Of a DNA stretch of 58,508 nucleotides, positions 16,598 through 24,141 are shown piece after piece (the stretch's first letter is position 1; each line of letters opens with the position of its first letter). A program made the translations under genes and the position numbers. The stretch spans positions 116,670 through 175,177 of the forward strand of contig JAHDWN010000009.1 of assembly GCA_023382675.1 (NCBI GenBank), in the 5' to 3' direction. The stretch comes from Anaerolineae bacterium. Lineage in GTDB: Bacteria > Chloroflexota > Anaerolineae > Aggregatilineales > Phototrophicaceae. The notes below the pieces were generated by a model. It saw only the letters and a program-made list of their open reading frames with translations. It searched no databases and was not told the origin of the DNA.

Positions 16598-17947
16598 ATG
16601 AAGCGAATAGTTCTTTTGTTGGCCTTGCTTGTCCTGGTCGTGAGCGTAGGCGGCGTGAGTGCCCAGAGCAGCGTGCGCTCGTATCTTATTCTGTCAAATG
16701 GCAACAGTTTACCGAGTAATCTGGCCCAGCAGGTCGCGAGTGCGGGCGGTACCGTCACGAGCGTGATGCCACAAATCGGTTTAGCGGTGGCTGAATCAGC
16801 CAATCCGAATTTCTCGCGACTCGTGCGCGGGGTGCGCTCCGTGGTTCCGAATCTGTCGGTCGATTGGCTGCCGGGTGAAACGGTCGGCGAAGCTGTGACT
16901 GCCGACTTCGGCAATCCCCCAACCAGTGGCGATGACGACTTCTTCTTTGACTTGCAGTGGGGGCATGATGCCGTCAACGCGCCTGAGGCCTGGAACGCCA
17001 GTCAGCGTGGTGCGGGGGTGGTCGTGGCTGTGCTCGACACGGGCTTTGACCTCGATCATCCGGATCTGGCTCCGCAGATCCTCGAGGCAGTCAGCTTTGT
17101 CCCCGGTGAGCCTGCCAGCTACGGCCTTCCAAGCACCTTCAGCCACGGCACGCACACGTCGGGCACGATTGCCGCGGCTGACAATGGCTTCGGCACGATC
17201 GGCATCGCGCCGGATGCGAAACTGGTGCTGGTCAAGGTGCTGGGCGATGCGGGCAGCGGCGATTTCGATTGGGCCATCGAAGGCATCCTCTACGCAGTCG
17301 ATCGTGGTGACGTGGATATCATCAACATGAGCCTCGGTGCTGTGATCGCCAAGAACGGTGATCCGAATGATCCGGATGGACCCTACACGGCACGGGAGGC
17401 CGCCGAACTGCGCGTCGCCATCAGCCGCGCAACGACCTATGCTTACCAGCATGGTGTCACCATTTTTGCTTCCGAGGGCAACAGTGGTATCGACAAAGAT
17501 CACACCGGCCCGATCATCACCCTGCCTGCCGACGCCAGCCACGTGATTTCAATTGCGGCAACCGCTCCGTGGGGCTGGGTGTCCGAGAATTGGGACGGCA
17601 GCTTCGATCATCCGGCGAGCTACACGAACTTTGGCCGCTCAGCCGTTGATTTCGCTGCGCCCGGCGGTGATGCTGCCTACCCCGGCAACGAGAACTGCAC
17701 CGTCGCCGGTCTGCTCCGTCCCTGCTGGGTGTTCGATCTCGTTTTCAGCACCGGCAATAATGGCTGGTATTGGTCAGGCGGCACGAGCATGGCGGCCCCG
17801 CACGCAGCAGGCGTTGCAGCGATTATCCTCGGTGAGAACGGCGGTGCGATGACCCCGGCGCAGCTGCGGACTGAAATGCAGCGCCGCGCCAGCTATGGCG
17901 GCAACACGCCGTACTATGGCAAGGGTGTGGTCAACACCGGCTACTAG
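16598..17947 (+). CDS. Secreted subtilisin-like serine protease (S8)
   Basis: The 449-residue protein has a signal peptide (residues 1-23, ending VSAQ) and a propeptide-like region to about residue 115. The S8 catalytic domain then shows the full triad: Asp147 in VAVLDTGFDLDHPD, His183 in HGTHTSGTIAA and Ser397 in GGTSMAAPHAAG. The oxyanion Asn lies in ASEGNSG. The catalytic domain runs almost to the C terminus and no sorting or anchor domain is seen, so it should be released outside the cell. AGGGAG lies upstream of the ATG, a TATAAT at 16517 and a terminator at 17985-18016; it appears monocistronic. Confidence 0.96.
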   Translation: MKRIVLLLALLVLVVSVGGVSAQSSVRSYLILSNGNSLPSNLAQQVASAGGTVTSVMPQIGLAVAESANPNFSRLVRGVRSVVPNLSVDWLPGETVGEAVTADFGNPPTSGDDDFFFDLQWGHDAVNAPEAWNASQRGAGVVVAVLDTGFDLDHPDLAPQILEAVSFVPGEPASYGLPSTFSHGTHTSGTIAAADNGFGTIGIAPDAKLVLVKVLGDAGSGDFDWAIEGILYAVDRGDVDIINMSLGAVIAKNGDPNDPDGPYTAREAAELRVAISRATTYAYQHGVTIFASEGNSGIDKDHTGPIITLPADASHVISIAATAPWGWVSENWDGSFDHPASYTNFGRSAVDFAAPGGDAAYPGNENCTVAGLLRPCWVFDLVFSTGNNGWYWSGGTSMAAPHAAGVAAIILGENGGAMTPAQLRTEMQRRASYGGNTPYYGKGVVNTGY

Positions 17948-17984
17948 TCGGCAACGTTTTTACAGCCTGATAGGCATTCAGAGC

Positions 17985-18016
17985 GGGCGGCGCGGGCAAC
18001 TGCGCCGTCCGTTTTT
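17985..18016 (+). terminator. Rho-independent terminator after the subtilase gene
   Basis: GGGCGGCGC (17985-17993) pairs with GCGCCGTCC (18002-18010) around an 8-base loop, with one G-U pair, and is followed by GTTTTT. It lies 38 bases after the stop codon. Confidence 0.75.
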
Positions 18017-18027
18017 GTATCACGGCG

Positions 18028-18753
18028 TCAGGCGCTGCCGGTCGATTTATCGCCAGCTTCCGGCAGATAGCCGCCCTCGACCCAGGCGCTGCCGTCCGGA
18101 CGCACTTCTTTTTTCCACACGGGCACGATCTCCTTGAGCCGGTCGATGCCATAGTGCGCGCCTTCGAAGCAGCCGCTGTCGCGGTGACCGCTGGCGCAGG
18201 CGATCAGGATCGTGTTCTGCCCGACCTCGAGCTTGCCGACGCGCTGGACGATGGCGATGCCCTGCACGCCGGGGAACTGCGCGCGGATCTCCGCCGCGAC
18301 CTGGCGCATCTTGGCGATTGCCATCGGCGCGTAGGCTTCGTACTCCAGGTGTTCGGTTCGCTGCGGGCCGTCAGTGGAGGCGGTCTCGCCGCGCACCATG
18401 CCGCTGAAGACGCAGACCGCACCCGTCTCCGGGACGGTGATCGCCGCCAACAGCGCATCGAGATCGAGCGGTTCGTCAGCCAGCTTGCAGATCTCCGGGA
18501 AGTCCGCGCCGCCGCTCACGGGCGGGAAGAAGGCCACCTCGTCGCCATCGTGGACGGTATCCTCAGCGAAAGCGAACTCCTGATTGACCGCCGCTACCGC
18601 ATTCGGCAGATGCCGCTCCAGCGCCGGGTGCTGCGCCGCCAGCGCCTCACGCACCTGGGCGACCGTCGCCTCCGCCGCGGGAATAAACAGCGCCGTCTCG
18701 CCGCGCCCGATAGCATCCTTCAATGTCGCAAACAGCAGCACCCGCACGTTCAT
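18028..18753 (-). CDS. MoaD-MoaE fusion, molybdopterin synthase
   Basis: Molybdopterin synthase normally has two subunits: MoaD carries sulfur as a C-terminal Gly-Gly thiocarboxylate and MoaE transfers it to the pterin. Here both are in one 241-residue chain. Residues 1-82 are MoaD-like (MNVRVLLFATLKDAIGR ... DEVAFFPPVSGG), with Gly81-Gly82 at the natural end of MoaD. Residues 83-241 are MoaE, with VFSGMVRGET, LEYEAYAPMA, SGHRDSGCFEGAHYGID and the catalytic-Lys segment VPVWKKE. Because the Gly-Gly is internal, cleavage after residue 82 would be needed, as reported for the mycobacterial MoaX fusion. It is the last gene of a minus-strand run after metY and the CoA-binding protein. Confidence 0.93.
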   Translation of the reverse strand: MNVRVLLFATLKDAIGRGETALFIPAAEATVAQVREALAAQHPALERHLPNAVAAVNQEFAFAEDTVHDGDEVAFFPPVSGGADFPEICKLADEPLDLDALLAAITVPETGAVCVFSGMVRGETASTDGPQRTEHLEYEAYAPMAIAKMRQVAAEIRAQFPGVQGIAIVQRVGKLEVGQNTILIACASGHRDSGCFEGAHYGIDRLKEIVPVWKKEVRPDGSAWVEGGYLPEAGDKSTGSA

Positions 18754-18772
18754 TGCGATCCCTTGAATTATG

Positions 18773-18839
18773 GAACCACAGAGGCACGGAGATCACAGAC
18801 GGGAATTTCCTCTCTGTGTCCTCTGCGTCTCTGTGGTTC
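18773..18839. repeat. ACCACAGAG-type inverted repeat
   Basis: The arms at 18773-18791 and 18821-18839 are imperfect inverted copies of GAACCACAGAGGCACGGAG. The same family occurs in degraded form near 9073. It separates the fusion gene from the CoA-binding protein gene. Similar sequences are common between genes in several phyla; the function is unknown. Confidence 0.65.
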
Positions 18840-18847
18840 AAACCGTC

Positions 18848-19351
18848 TTAGAAATAGCGCCGCCCGCGCCGCGCCGTGATGATCTCCGTGTTCATGCCGA
18901 CCCAGTGCAGCGAGCCGTTGTAACGCCCGTGCTCGATCTTGACACAGCGATCCATGATCACGTTCAAACCGGCTGCCTCGGCGATGTGCGCCGCCTCCAG
19001 GCTGACCACGCGCAGTTGCAGCCAGAGCGTCTTCGCGCCGATCTGCACTGCCTGCTGCGCGATCTCCGGGCACTCGTCCGGGTGGCGGAAGACGTTGACC
19101 ATATCGATCTTGTCGGGCACGCTCAGCAAGTCCGGGTAGGATTTCTCGCCCAGCACTTCCTTCGCCATCGGGTTGACCGGGATGACGCGGTAACCCTCAT
19201 ACTGCAAATACGTCGCGACGAAATGGCTGGGGCGCTCGCTCTTAGGCGACAGGCCAACCATGGCGATGGTCTTGGTTGTGCTCAGGATCGTGCGGATGAC
19301 GCCGGGATCCTGATATTTGATGCGCGCGTCCTCATCGAGGACGGTGTTCAT
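18848..19351 (-). CDS. CoA-binding domain protein (YccU family)
   Basis: The 167-residue protein matches small single-domain CoA-binding (Rossmann-fold) proteins: TKTIAMVGLSPKSERPSHFV near the N terminus, YRVIPVNPMAKEVLGEKSYP, then DMVNVFRHPDECPEIAQQAV and LWLQLRVVSLEAAHIAEAAG. Their biochemical role is not established. The start is taken at the ATG at 19351 because it overlaps the metY stop as ATGA (19348-19351), typical of translational coupling; an upstream in-frame start would lie well inside metY. Coupling to metY suggests a role near sulfur or thioester metabolism, but this is inference. Confidence 0.87.
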   Translation of the reverse strand: MNTVLDEDARIKYQDPGVIRTILSTTKTIAMVGLSPKSERPSHFVATYLQYEGYRVIPVNPMAKEVLGEKSYPDLLSVPDKIDMVNVFRHPDECPEIAQQAVQIGAKTLWLQLRVVSLEAAHIAEAAGLNVIMDRCVKIEHGRYNGSLHWVGMNTEIITARRGRRYF

Positions 19352-20640
19352 GCTGACGTCGCTTGCAAGGCTTGATCCAGATCCCACAGTAAATCCTCCA
19401 GAGTTTCCAATCCGATTGAGAGACGTATCATCCCGGCGTCCACGCCGCCCGCCGCCAGCTCTTCATCCGAAAGCTGCTGGTGCGTTGTCGAAGCGGGATG
19501 AATGACCAGGCTGCGCGCATCGCCTACGTTGGCGAGATGTGAGAATAGATGCAGCGATTCGATGAATTCCTTACCTGCCGCGCGCGGATTGCTCGCCTTG
19601 ATGCCGAAGGTGAAGATCGCGCCCGGTCCTTTTGGCGTGTACTTCTGCGCCAGCGCGTGATACGGGTTATCCGCCAGCCCGGCGTAGGCGACCCAATCGA
19701 CCTTCGGGTGATCGTACAGGAACTGCGCGATGGCCTGCGCATTCTGGACGTGGCGCTCCATGCGCAGTGACAGCGTCTCCAGGCCCTGGATCAGCAGGAA
19801 GGCATTGAAGGGCGAGAGCGCCGCGCCGGTATCGCGGACGGTGACGGCGCGCGCCTTCATCAGGAAGCCGTAATGCCCGAACGTTTCGTAGAACTTGAGT
19901 CCGTGGTAGGCCGGGTCGGGGTTGGCGATGGTGGCATAGCTGCTGAAATCAAACTTGCCGGAGTCGAGCAGCACGCCCGCAATCGAGTTGCCGTGCCCGC
20001 CGAGGAATTTGGTCGCCGAATGCACGACCAGATCCGCGCCCCAGTCAATCGGGCGGCACAGATACGGCGTCGCGAACGTGCTGTCCACGATCAGCGGCAT
20101 CTTGTGCGCGTGTGCCAGGTCGGCCAGCGCTTCGATATCGAGGATGCTGCCCTTCGGGTTGCCGATGGTTTCGCCATAGAGCGCGCGTGTCTTGGGGGTG
20201 ATCGCCGCCGCCCAGTCGTCGATGTTGGTTGGATCGACAAAATGGACCGTGATGCCGAGCTTCCTGAACGTGTGCGTGAACTGCGTGACCGTCCCGCCGT
20301 AAAGATGCGCCGACGACAGGATCTCGTCGCCCGGTTCGAGCAGCGTCATCATCGTCGTCATCTGCGCCGCCATGCCGCTCGCCGTCGCCACCGCGCCGGT
20401 TGCGTTTTCGAGCGAGGCGATCCGTTCCTCGAACGTCGCCGTCGTCGGGTTGTTGATGCGCGTGTAGATGTTGCCGTACTGCTTGAGTTCGAATAACTGC
20501 GCCGCTTTGTCCGTATCTTCGAAGACATACGAGGTCGTCTGGTAGATCGGCACGGCGCGCGCGCCTGTCACCGGGTCGGGGATATGCCCGGCGTGGAGCA
20601 TCCGCGTTTCAAAGCCGAATTTGCGTTTTTCCTGCGCCAT
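19348..20640 (-). CDS. metY: O-acetylhomoserine sulfhydrylase (Cys/Met metabolism PLP enzyme)
   Basis: This PLP enzyme family makes homocysteine from O-acetyl- or O-succinylhomoserine and sulfide, leading to methionine. The 430-residue length is typical of MetY. Visible blocks are GARAVPIYQTTSYVF, YTRINNPTTATFEERIASLE, SGMAAQMTTMMTLL, IVDSTFATPYLCRP and the PLP lysine Lys211 in HSATKFLGGHGN. The ATG at 20640 is preferred over a TTG five codons upstream. Its stop overlaps the start of the CoA-binding gene. Homoserine dehydrogenase, which supplies the precursor, is at 53129-54136. MetZ (succinyl-dependent) cannot be fully excluded. Confidence 0.92.
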   Translation of the reverse strand: MAQEKRKFGFETRMLHAGHIPDPVTGARAVPIYQTTSYVFEDTDKAAQLFELKQYGNIYTRINNPTTATFEERIASLENATGAVATASGMAAQMTTMMTLLEPGDEILSSAHLYGGTVTQFTHTFRKLGITVHFVDPTNIDDWAAAITPKTRALYGETIGNPKGSILDIEALADLAHAHKMPLIVDSTFATPYLCRPIDWGADLVVHSATKFLGGHGNSIAGVLLDSGKFDFSSYATIANPDPAYHGLKFYETFGHYGFLMKARAVTVRDTGAALSPFNAFLLIQGLETLSLRMERHVQNAQAIAQFLYDHPKVDWVAYAGLADNPYHALAQKYTPKGPGAIFTFGIKASNPRAAGKEFIESLHLFSHLANVGDARSLVIHPASTTHQQLSDEELAAGGVDAGMIRLSIGLETLEDLLWDLDQALQATSA

Positions 20641-20725
20641 ATGTTTTCTGCCCAATCATCAACAGGGATAATGCTGTGGCATCATTCTAACGGGCAGACT
20701 CGCATTAGCCAACGACCATATGAGT

Positions 20726-20748
20726 CAAAGAGCAGGTTCGTTCAATGA
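20726..20748. repeat. 23-bp direct repeat, left copy
   Basis: CAAAGAGCAGGTTCGTTCAA plus three more bases is repeated perfectly at 21049-21071. The two copies bracket a dispersed hairpin repeat and the moaC fragment. Confidence 0.85.
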
Positions 20749-20766
20749 TCCATCTTTGATTTCGTC

Positions 20767-20923
20767 GCCGACGGCTCAAGCCGGTCGGCTAAGGGGCATC
20801 AAGCCGTCTGAAGCGGCTAAAGACGGTCGAGCAGAACAATAGAGGCAGTGTACTCAATCGCGACGGTATTTAGCCTCTTTAGCAGGCTGGATTTAGCTAG
20901 CCGATGGGTTGACCCGTCGGCGG
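20767..20923. repeat. Dispersed hairpin repeat, copy 2
   Basis: The left hairpin at 20767-20789 has stem GCCGACGGCT around CA with one bulged base. An inner inverted pair follows (ATCAAGCCGTCTGAAGCGGC near 20799 and its counterpart AGCCTCTTTAGCAGGCTGGA near 20872). The right hairpin at 20901-20921 has TG as its loop, the reverse complement of CA. The element is therefore a palindrome of hairpins, the most complete copy in the window. Confidence 0.75.
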
Positions 20924-20938
20924 CTGCAAACTGGCTCA

Positions 20939-21020
20939 CTACTCCACGCGGTAATCGCCGTGGACGCCGCCGCGCTTCTGCAGCAGGTGGATGTCGCCGA
21001 TGCGCAGCGTTGGCCGCTTC
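20939..21020 (-). pseudogene. Decayed C-terminal fragment of a second moaC
   Basis: Read on the minus strand from about 21020 to a TAG at 20939-20941, this stretch encodes [20 protein letters not shown] followed by Val-Glu and a stop. The intact MoaC of this window ends [20 protein letters not shown] and then Ala-Glu-Asp. The match covers about 23 residues; upstream of it (above 21020) similarity stops and the first 130 or so codons of a moaC are absent. It lies inside a pair of perfect 23-bp direct repeats, next to a hairpin repeat. It is too short to be active. Confidence 0.82.
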
Positions 21021-21048
21021 ATCGGGCATATATGAGGCTCAAGCGACG

Positions 21049-21071
21049 CAAAGAGCAGGTTCGTTCAATGA
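21049..21071. repeat. 23-bp direct repeat, right copy
   Basis: Identical to 20726-20748. See the left copy; together they bracket 300 bases with a hairpin repeat and a moaC remnant. Confidence 0.85.
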
Positions 21072-21160
21072 CTTCCCTCTTGGCGCTTTTGTGGTTCATA
21101 GTTGCCATTTAGCGTCGCATCAAGGCATTTGATGCAATTGCGCTGGCTTCGCCGAGCAGG

Positions 21161-21469
21161 TCACTTGTCCCAGTTGCGATCACGATTGTGATCGAGCTTG
21201 TCCAGCACGGCGCGCCCCAGATCGATGTCGTTCAGGCTGGCGATCTGGAGCAGGTAGAGCATGACATCGGCCAGTTCTCCGGCCAGCGCGCTTCGGTCTG
21301 CGCTCTCGCTCCATTGATAGAGCTGCAAGACTTCGCTGGCTTCGAGCACCAGCGAAATCGCCAGATTCTTCGAGGTTTGTGGATGCGCCGAATCCGGGTG
21401 ATACCAGCCCTTGCTTTCGACAAAGGCGTGCATGGCCGCCTCAAGCGTCTTCAGATCGTGTTCGTCCAT
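21161..21469 (-). CDS. MazG-like nucleotide pyrophosphohydrolase (RS21-C6/dCTPase type)
   Basis: MazG-like proteins hydrolyse (d)NTPs to monophosphates and clean up non-canonical nucleotides. This 102-residue single-domain protein has the helical core with acidic metal ligands: LVLEASEVLQLYQW (the ExxE pair) and ELADVMLYLLQIASL (the ExxD pair). The N-terminal KGWYHPDSAHPQTSKNLAIS resembles the dCTPP1/RS21-C6 group. The length is normal for this subfamily. It stands at the upstream end of the intergenic repeat region and 9 bases after the preceding minus-strand gene, so it may be last in an operon. Confidence 0.9.
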   Translation of the reverse strand: MDEHDLKTLEAAMHAFVESKGWYHPDSAHPQTSKNLAISLVLEASEVLQLYQWSESADRSALAGELADVMLYLLQIASLNDIDLGRAVLDKLDHNRDRNWDK

Positions 21470-21478
21470 GCTGCGCTT

Positions 21479-21847
21479 TCATTCACAGGGGATGGCCTGC
21501 AAGCGTATCCCGGCAAATCTGCCCTGCGCGCCCTGCTCGACCCGGAAGATCACGTCATTGTCTTCGAGGCTGACAAAGGCTGTCACGTCCAGCACACACG
21601 GCGCAGCGACCGCGCCGAGGCTGTGACCATTCACGCTTATCTGTGTGCCAGCGGGCGCGCTGTCGATAGTGAGCATGTAGCTGACACAAGCGTCGGTCGG
21701 GTAGAGGATGAATCGTCGTTTCAGGCTTGCGGCAGATCCGTCACCATGTGCTGGGCTGAAACGCCAATCCTCCAGCCGCGCGACCTGTTCGACTTCCGCT
21801 TCAAAGTAGCTACACGTCCAGCCGGTATCGAGATTAAGCGTCCGCAT
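21479..21847 (-). CDS. Small beta-sandwich protein of unknown function
   Basis: The 122-residue protein is mostly beta strand. The segment APAGTQISVNGHSLGAVAAP followed by CVLDVTAFVSLEDNDVIFRV reads like the jelly-roll, galactose-binding-like domain seen at the N terminus of glycosidases (the 'sequence of a strand, NG turn, LDVT' pattern). There is no signal peptide, catalytic domain or anchor. I choose the ATG at 21847, giving a 14-base overlap with the upstream gene; a longer frame to 21925 would overlap by 92 bases. Function unknown. Confidence 0.65.
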   Translation of the reverse strand: MRTLNLDTGWTCSYFEAEVEQVARLEDWRFSPAHGDGSAASLKRRFILYPTDACVSYMLTIDSAPAGTQISVNGHSLGAVAAPCVLDVTAFVSLEDNDVIFRVEQGAQGRFAGIRLQAIPCE

Positions 21848-22673
21848 CGGTCGTGCCGTCAGCTTGTTCCACCGCGCCAAAATTGATGAAGCCGTAGCCC
21901 GGAATCGCCTCATGAAACAGATCATCCAGTTTCTGAATGGCCGAGCCGGTGCCGTTGACCTCCAGCGGTTCTGTCATGTCGATGAAAAACCAGGGGCCAA
22001 TCCACTCAGGATACTCAAGGCGGCGCACGTAGAGCGGTTGCCGGGCGAAGCGGATTTGGGCCGTCGATTTGATGACGCCGGTTTGCGTGGTTTCGGCGGG
22101 CTGCCACTCCTCCTCCAGCGCCGTGCTCTCGACTTGCCCCATCACCCGGAGGATCGTGTCGAAATCGCCGTCGCGAAACGTGAACTGCACCCGCCAGATC
22201 TTCTGCTTGTTCGGCGTGCGCGCATCAATCGTCTTCAACGCATTGCGGACAATCTCGCTCAGCCAGCCGGAGAAGGTCATCTCGGTCGCCTGGGCTTCCG
22301 GGATATCCTGGCGCAATAACAAGATGTCGGCGTCCTCACCGCCGGAAGCCAGCAGCGCAAACACATTGCCCGCGCCGTCATACCCGAACGGCAGCAGTTT
22401 CATGTCGACTTCGCCGTACAGCCCATCGAGAAGATCGCGGCGCGCGGCCACATATTCCGGGATTGTCTCAAAGACGATGATGCGGTTGTTTTCGACATAG
22501 GTCAGATCTTGAAACATGCCGACATGTTCAAGGTATACGCGCAGGCAGTCCGGAAGCGACAGGCCGACCCCCTGTTCCAGGCGAGCCAGGCTCTGTGCCG
22601 TCAGTGGGCGACGAGCGATGCGATCCCAGTACGGATCAAGCGGCGCTAAAGCACGGCGAACAAGCATACTCAT
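21834..22673 (-). CDS. SMI1/KNR4 (SUKH)-like protein
   Basis: The N-terminal 140 residues resemble the SUKH superfamily: SLARLEQGVGLSLPDCLRVY, MFQDLTYV and LLPFGYDGAGNVFALLASGG. SUKH proteins often act as immunity partners to secreted nuclease or deaminase toxins, but many are housekeeping. The last 130 residues (FTFRDGDFDTILRVMGQVES ... PWFFIDMTEPLEVNG) form a separate unassigned domain. The ATG at 22673 follows GAGGA; the total is 279 residues. No toxin gene is next to it. It overlaps the small beta-sandwich gene, so the two are probably expressed together. Confidence 0.68.
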   Translation of the reverse strand: MSMLVRRALAPLDPYWDRIARRPLTAQSLARLEQGVGLSLPDCLRVYLEHVGMFQDLTYVENNRIIVFETIPEYVAARRDLLDGLYGEVDMKLLPFGYDGAGNVFALLASGGEDADILLLRQDIPEAQATEMTFSGWLSEIVRNALKTIDARTPNKQKIWRVQFTFRDGDFDTILRVMGQVESTALEEEWQPAETTQTGVIKSTAQIRFARQPLYVRRLEYPEWIGPWFFIDMTEPLEVNGTGSAIQKLDDLFHEAIPGYGFINFGAVEQADGTTDADA

Positions 22674-22730
22674 CGCAGTTCCTCGGAGCGAATGTTGGTA
22701 TCTTCTTAATAGTAGCACACATGCTTTTCA

Positions 22731-23210
22731 TCAGCCATCGACCAGGAAATTCGCACGCGATTTGACGCGCACGGCGACGACTTCCGCGCGCACCGTCACC
22801 AGATCACCGGCCAGCACTTCTGTTTCGAGCAGCGCCTTGCGCTCGGTCAGTGACTTTATGCGCGCATTGATGATGAGTTCTACACCCATCGGCGTTGGGT
22901 GCAGATACGTCACATTCAGATTGCCGGTCACGCAGGTGATCTCCGGCGCAGTGCCAGGGGCGCGGCCTTCCGCGTCATACATGGCCGCAATCGCCGTGCC
23001 AATCGAGTGGCAGTCGATGACGCTCGCCAGCAGCCCGCCATAGACGACGCCGGGAAACGCCGTGTGATAATCACGCGGCATGAAGTGGGCGACGCCCACC
23101 TCGCCATCCCAGAATGTCTGCACATGCAGGCCGTGCTCGTTGTGCCGTCCACAGCCGTAGCAGATGGCGATCTTGTCGTCGTAGAAATTCTGGATCGGCT
23201 GCGGGGTCAT
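22731..23210 (-). CDS. Hotdog-fold thioesterase (PaaI-like)
   Basis: The 159-residue protein has the hotdog pattern: CYGCGRHNEHGLHVQ at the N terminus, then FPGVVYGGLLASVIDCHSIG (the central helix with the GG-D active-site arrangement), followed by strands GNLNVTYLHPTPMGVELIIN and LLETEVLAGDLVTVRAEVVA. It should hydrolyse acyl-CoA thioesters; the substrate is unknown. Its ATG overlaps the stop of the TfoX-like gene as ATGA (23207-23210), so the two are translationally coupled. Confidence 0.88.
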   Translation of the reverse strand: MTPQPIQNFYDDKIAICYGCGRHNEHGLHVQTFWDGEVGVAHFMPRDYHTAFPGVVYGGLLASVIDCHSIGTAIAAMYDAEGRAPGTAPEITCVTGNLNVTYLHPTPMGVELIINARIKSLTERKALLETEVLAGDLVTVRAEVVAVRVKSRANFLVDG

Positions 23211-23563
23211 TTACGGCGTCTCCTCTGGCGTTTGGGCGCGCGGGCAAGCTGCTCGACCAGTTCGATGCTCTGCGCGACCCAGGGTTCGAGCAGGGCCGGG
23301 TCATCGATAAACTCAGGCGGTGTCTCCACGTACCACTGCGACCACGTCGGGGCGGCACCGGGCAGCGCCAGCAGCGCTTCGGCGGCGTCCGGTGGCAGCT
23401 TGAGCGCCAGTTCGTTGCCGAACCAGGCCGCAAACATCTGCCCATTCGCCCACCAGCCGCGCCCGCCAAACATATTCTTTGACGTGACGTGAACATCCGG
23501 GCGCAAATTCTCGACCGCGATCCGCAGCGCGCGATCCATGTGTTCCAGTTGGCTCTCGCTCAT
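23207..23563 (-). CDS. TfoX N-terminal domain protein
   Basis: The 118-residue protein contains the compact TfoX-N domain: VTSKNMFGGRGWWANGQMFA followed by AWFGNELALKLPPD, as in small proteins sharing the N-terminal domain of the competence regulator TfoX/Sxy. Single-domain members have no established function. The C terminus is a basic tail (PKRQRRRRK) that could bind nucleic acid. It is translationally coupled to the thioesterase that follows. Confidence 0.82.
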   Translation of the reverse strand: MSESQLEHMDRALRIAVENLRPDVHVTSKNMFGGRGWWANGQMFAAWFGNELALKLPPDAAEALLALPGAAPTWSQWYVETPPEFIDDPALLEPWVAQSIELVEQLARAPKRQRRRRK

Positions 23564-23787
23564 GCTTTCAGCGCACTCAATATGTCGACGGCATGATTAT
23601 CGCCCGCTTCATTCAGCGGAGCAAATGGTGCCTGCGTCCTACTTCCGCCGACAGCCAATCGGATCGTCGCGATCAGCGCGCATTTGTAACAGATAGGCAA
23701 AATCAGCGGGGGTGAAGCGTCCCAACAAGATCGATCTCTGCTAAAATGAGTGATGAGATTGCACGTCTAGAGAAGAAAGCCAGCGCG

Positions 23788-24141
23788 ATGATCGCCACGC
23801 CGCCTACGATCACGATTCCCCTGCGCACCGATGAAGATGGCACTATCCGTGTCAGCGGCACGCGGGTGACGCTGGATACGTTGATCGCGCGTCACAACCA
23901 GGGCGATACCCCCGAAGCCATTCATGAAGGCTTCTCGTCTGTATCCTTGACGGACATCTATGCGGTCGTCGCCTACTATCTGGCCCATCGCGATGAAGTC
24001 GACGCCTACCTGAAACAACGCGAAGACGAGGCGCAGCGCATCCGGCGGGAGTGGGAGGCGGAATACCCACCACGCATCACACTAGCCGAACTGCTGGCAC
24101 GCTTGGAGGAGAAGAAGCCACGGGAAAGCCGGAGGACTTGA
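23788..24141 (+). CDS. DUF433 (VapB-like antitoxin family) protein
   Basis: The 117-residue protein has the DUF433 core: IPLRTDEDGTIRVSGTRVTL, then ARHNQGDTPEAIHEGFSSVS and LTDIYAVVAYYLAHRDEVDA, a fold with a small sheet and a helix-turn-helix. These proteins usually precede a PIN-like (DUF5615) toxin gene. Nothing suitable follows here, only a repeat element and the flippase on the other strand. The C-terminal 35 residues are charged and helical. The ATG at 23788 follows GAGAAGAAAG; an in-frame ATG at 23746 lies on a TAAAAT -10-like box and is less likely. Confidence 0.78.
   Translation: MIATPPTITIPLRTDEDGTIRVSGTRVTLDTLIARHNQGDTPEAIHEGFSSVSLTDIYAVVAYYLAHRDEVDAYLKQREDEAQRIRREWEAEYPPRITLAELLARLEEKKPRESRRT

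Larger units (their letters stand above)
20656..21160. other. 505-base intergenic region between metY and the MazG-like gene
   Basis: Apart from the hairpin repeat (20767-20923), the moaC fragment (20939-21020) and the two 23-bp direct repeats, I see no gene here. Short open frames in this stretch only reflect the repeat and the antisense of the moaC fragment. A promoter for metY should lie just above 20655 but no convincing pair of hexamers is visible. Confidence 0.6.
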
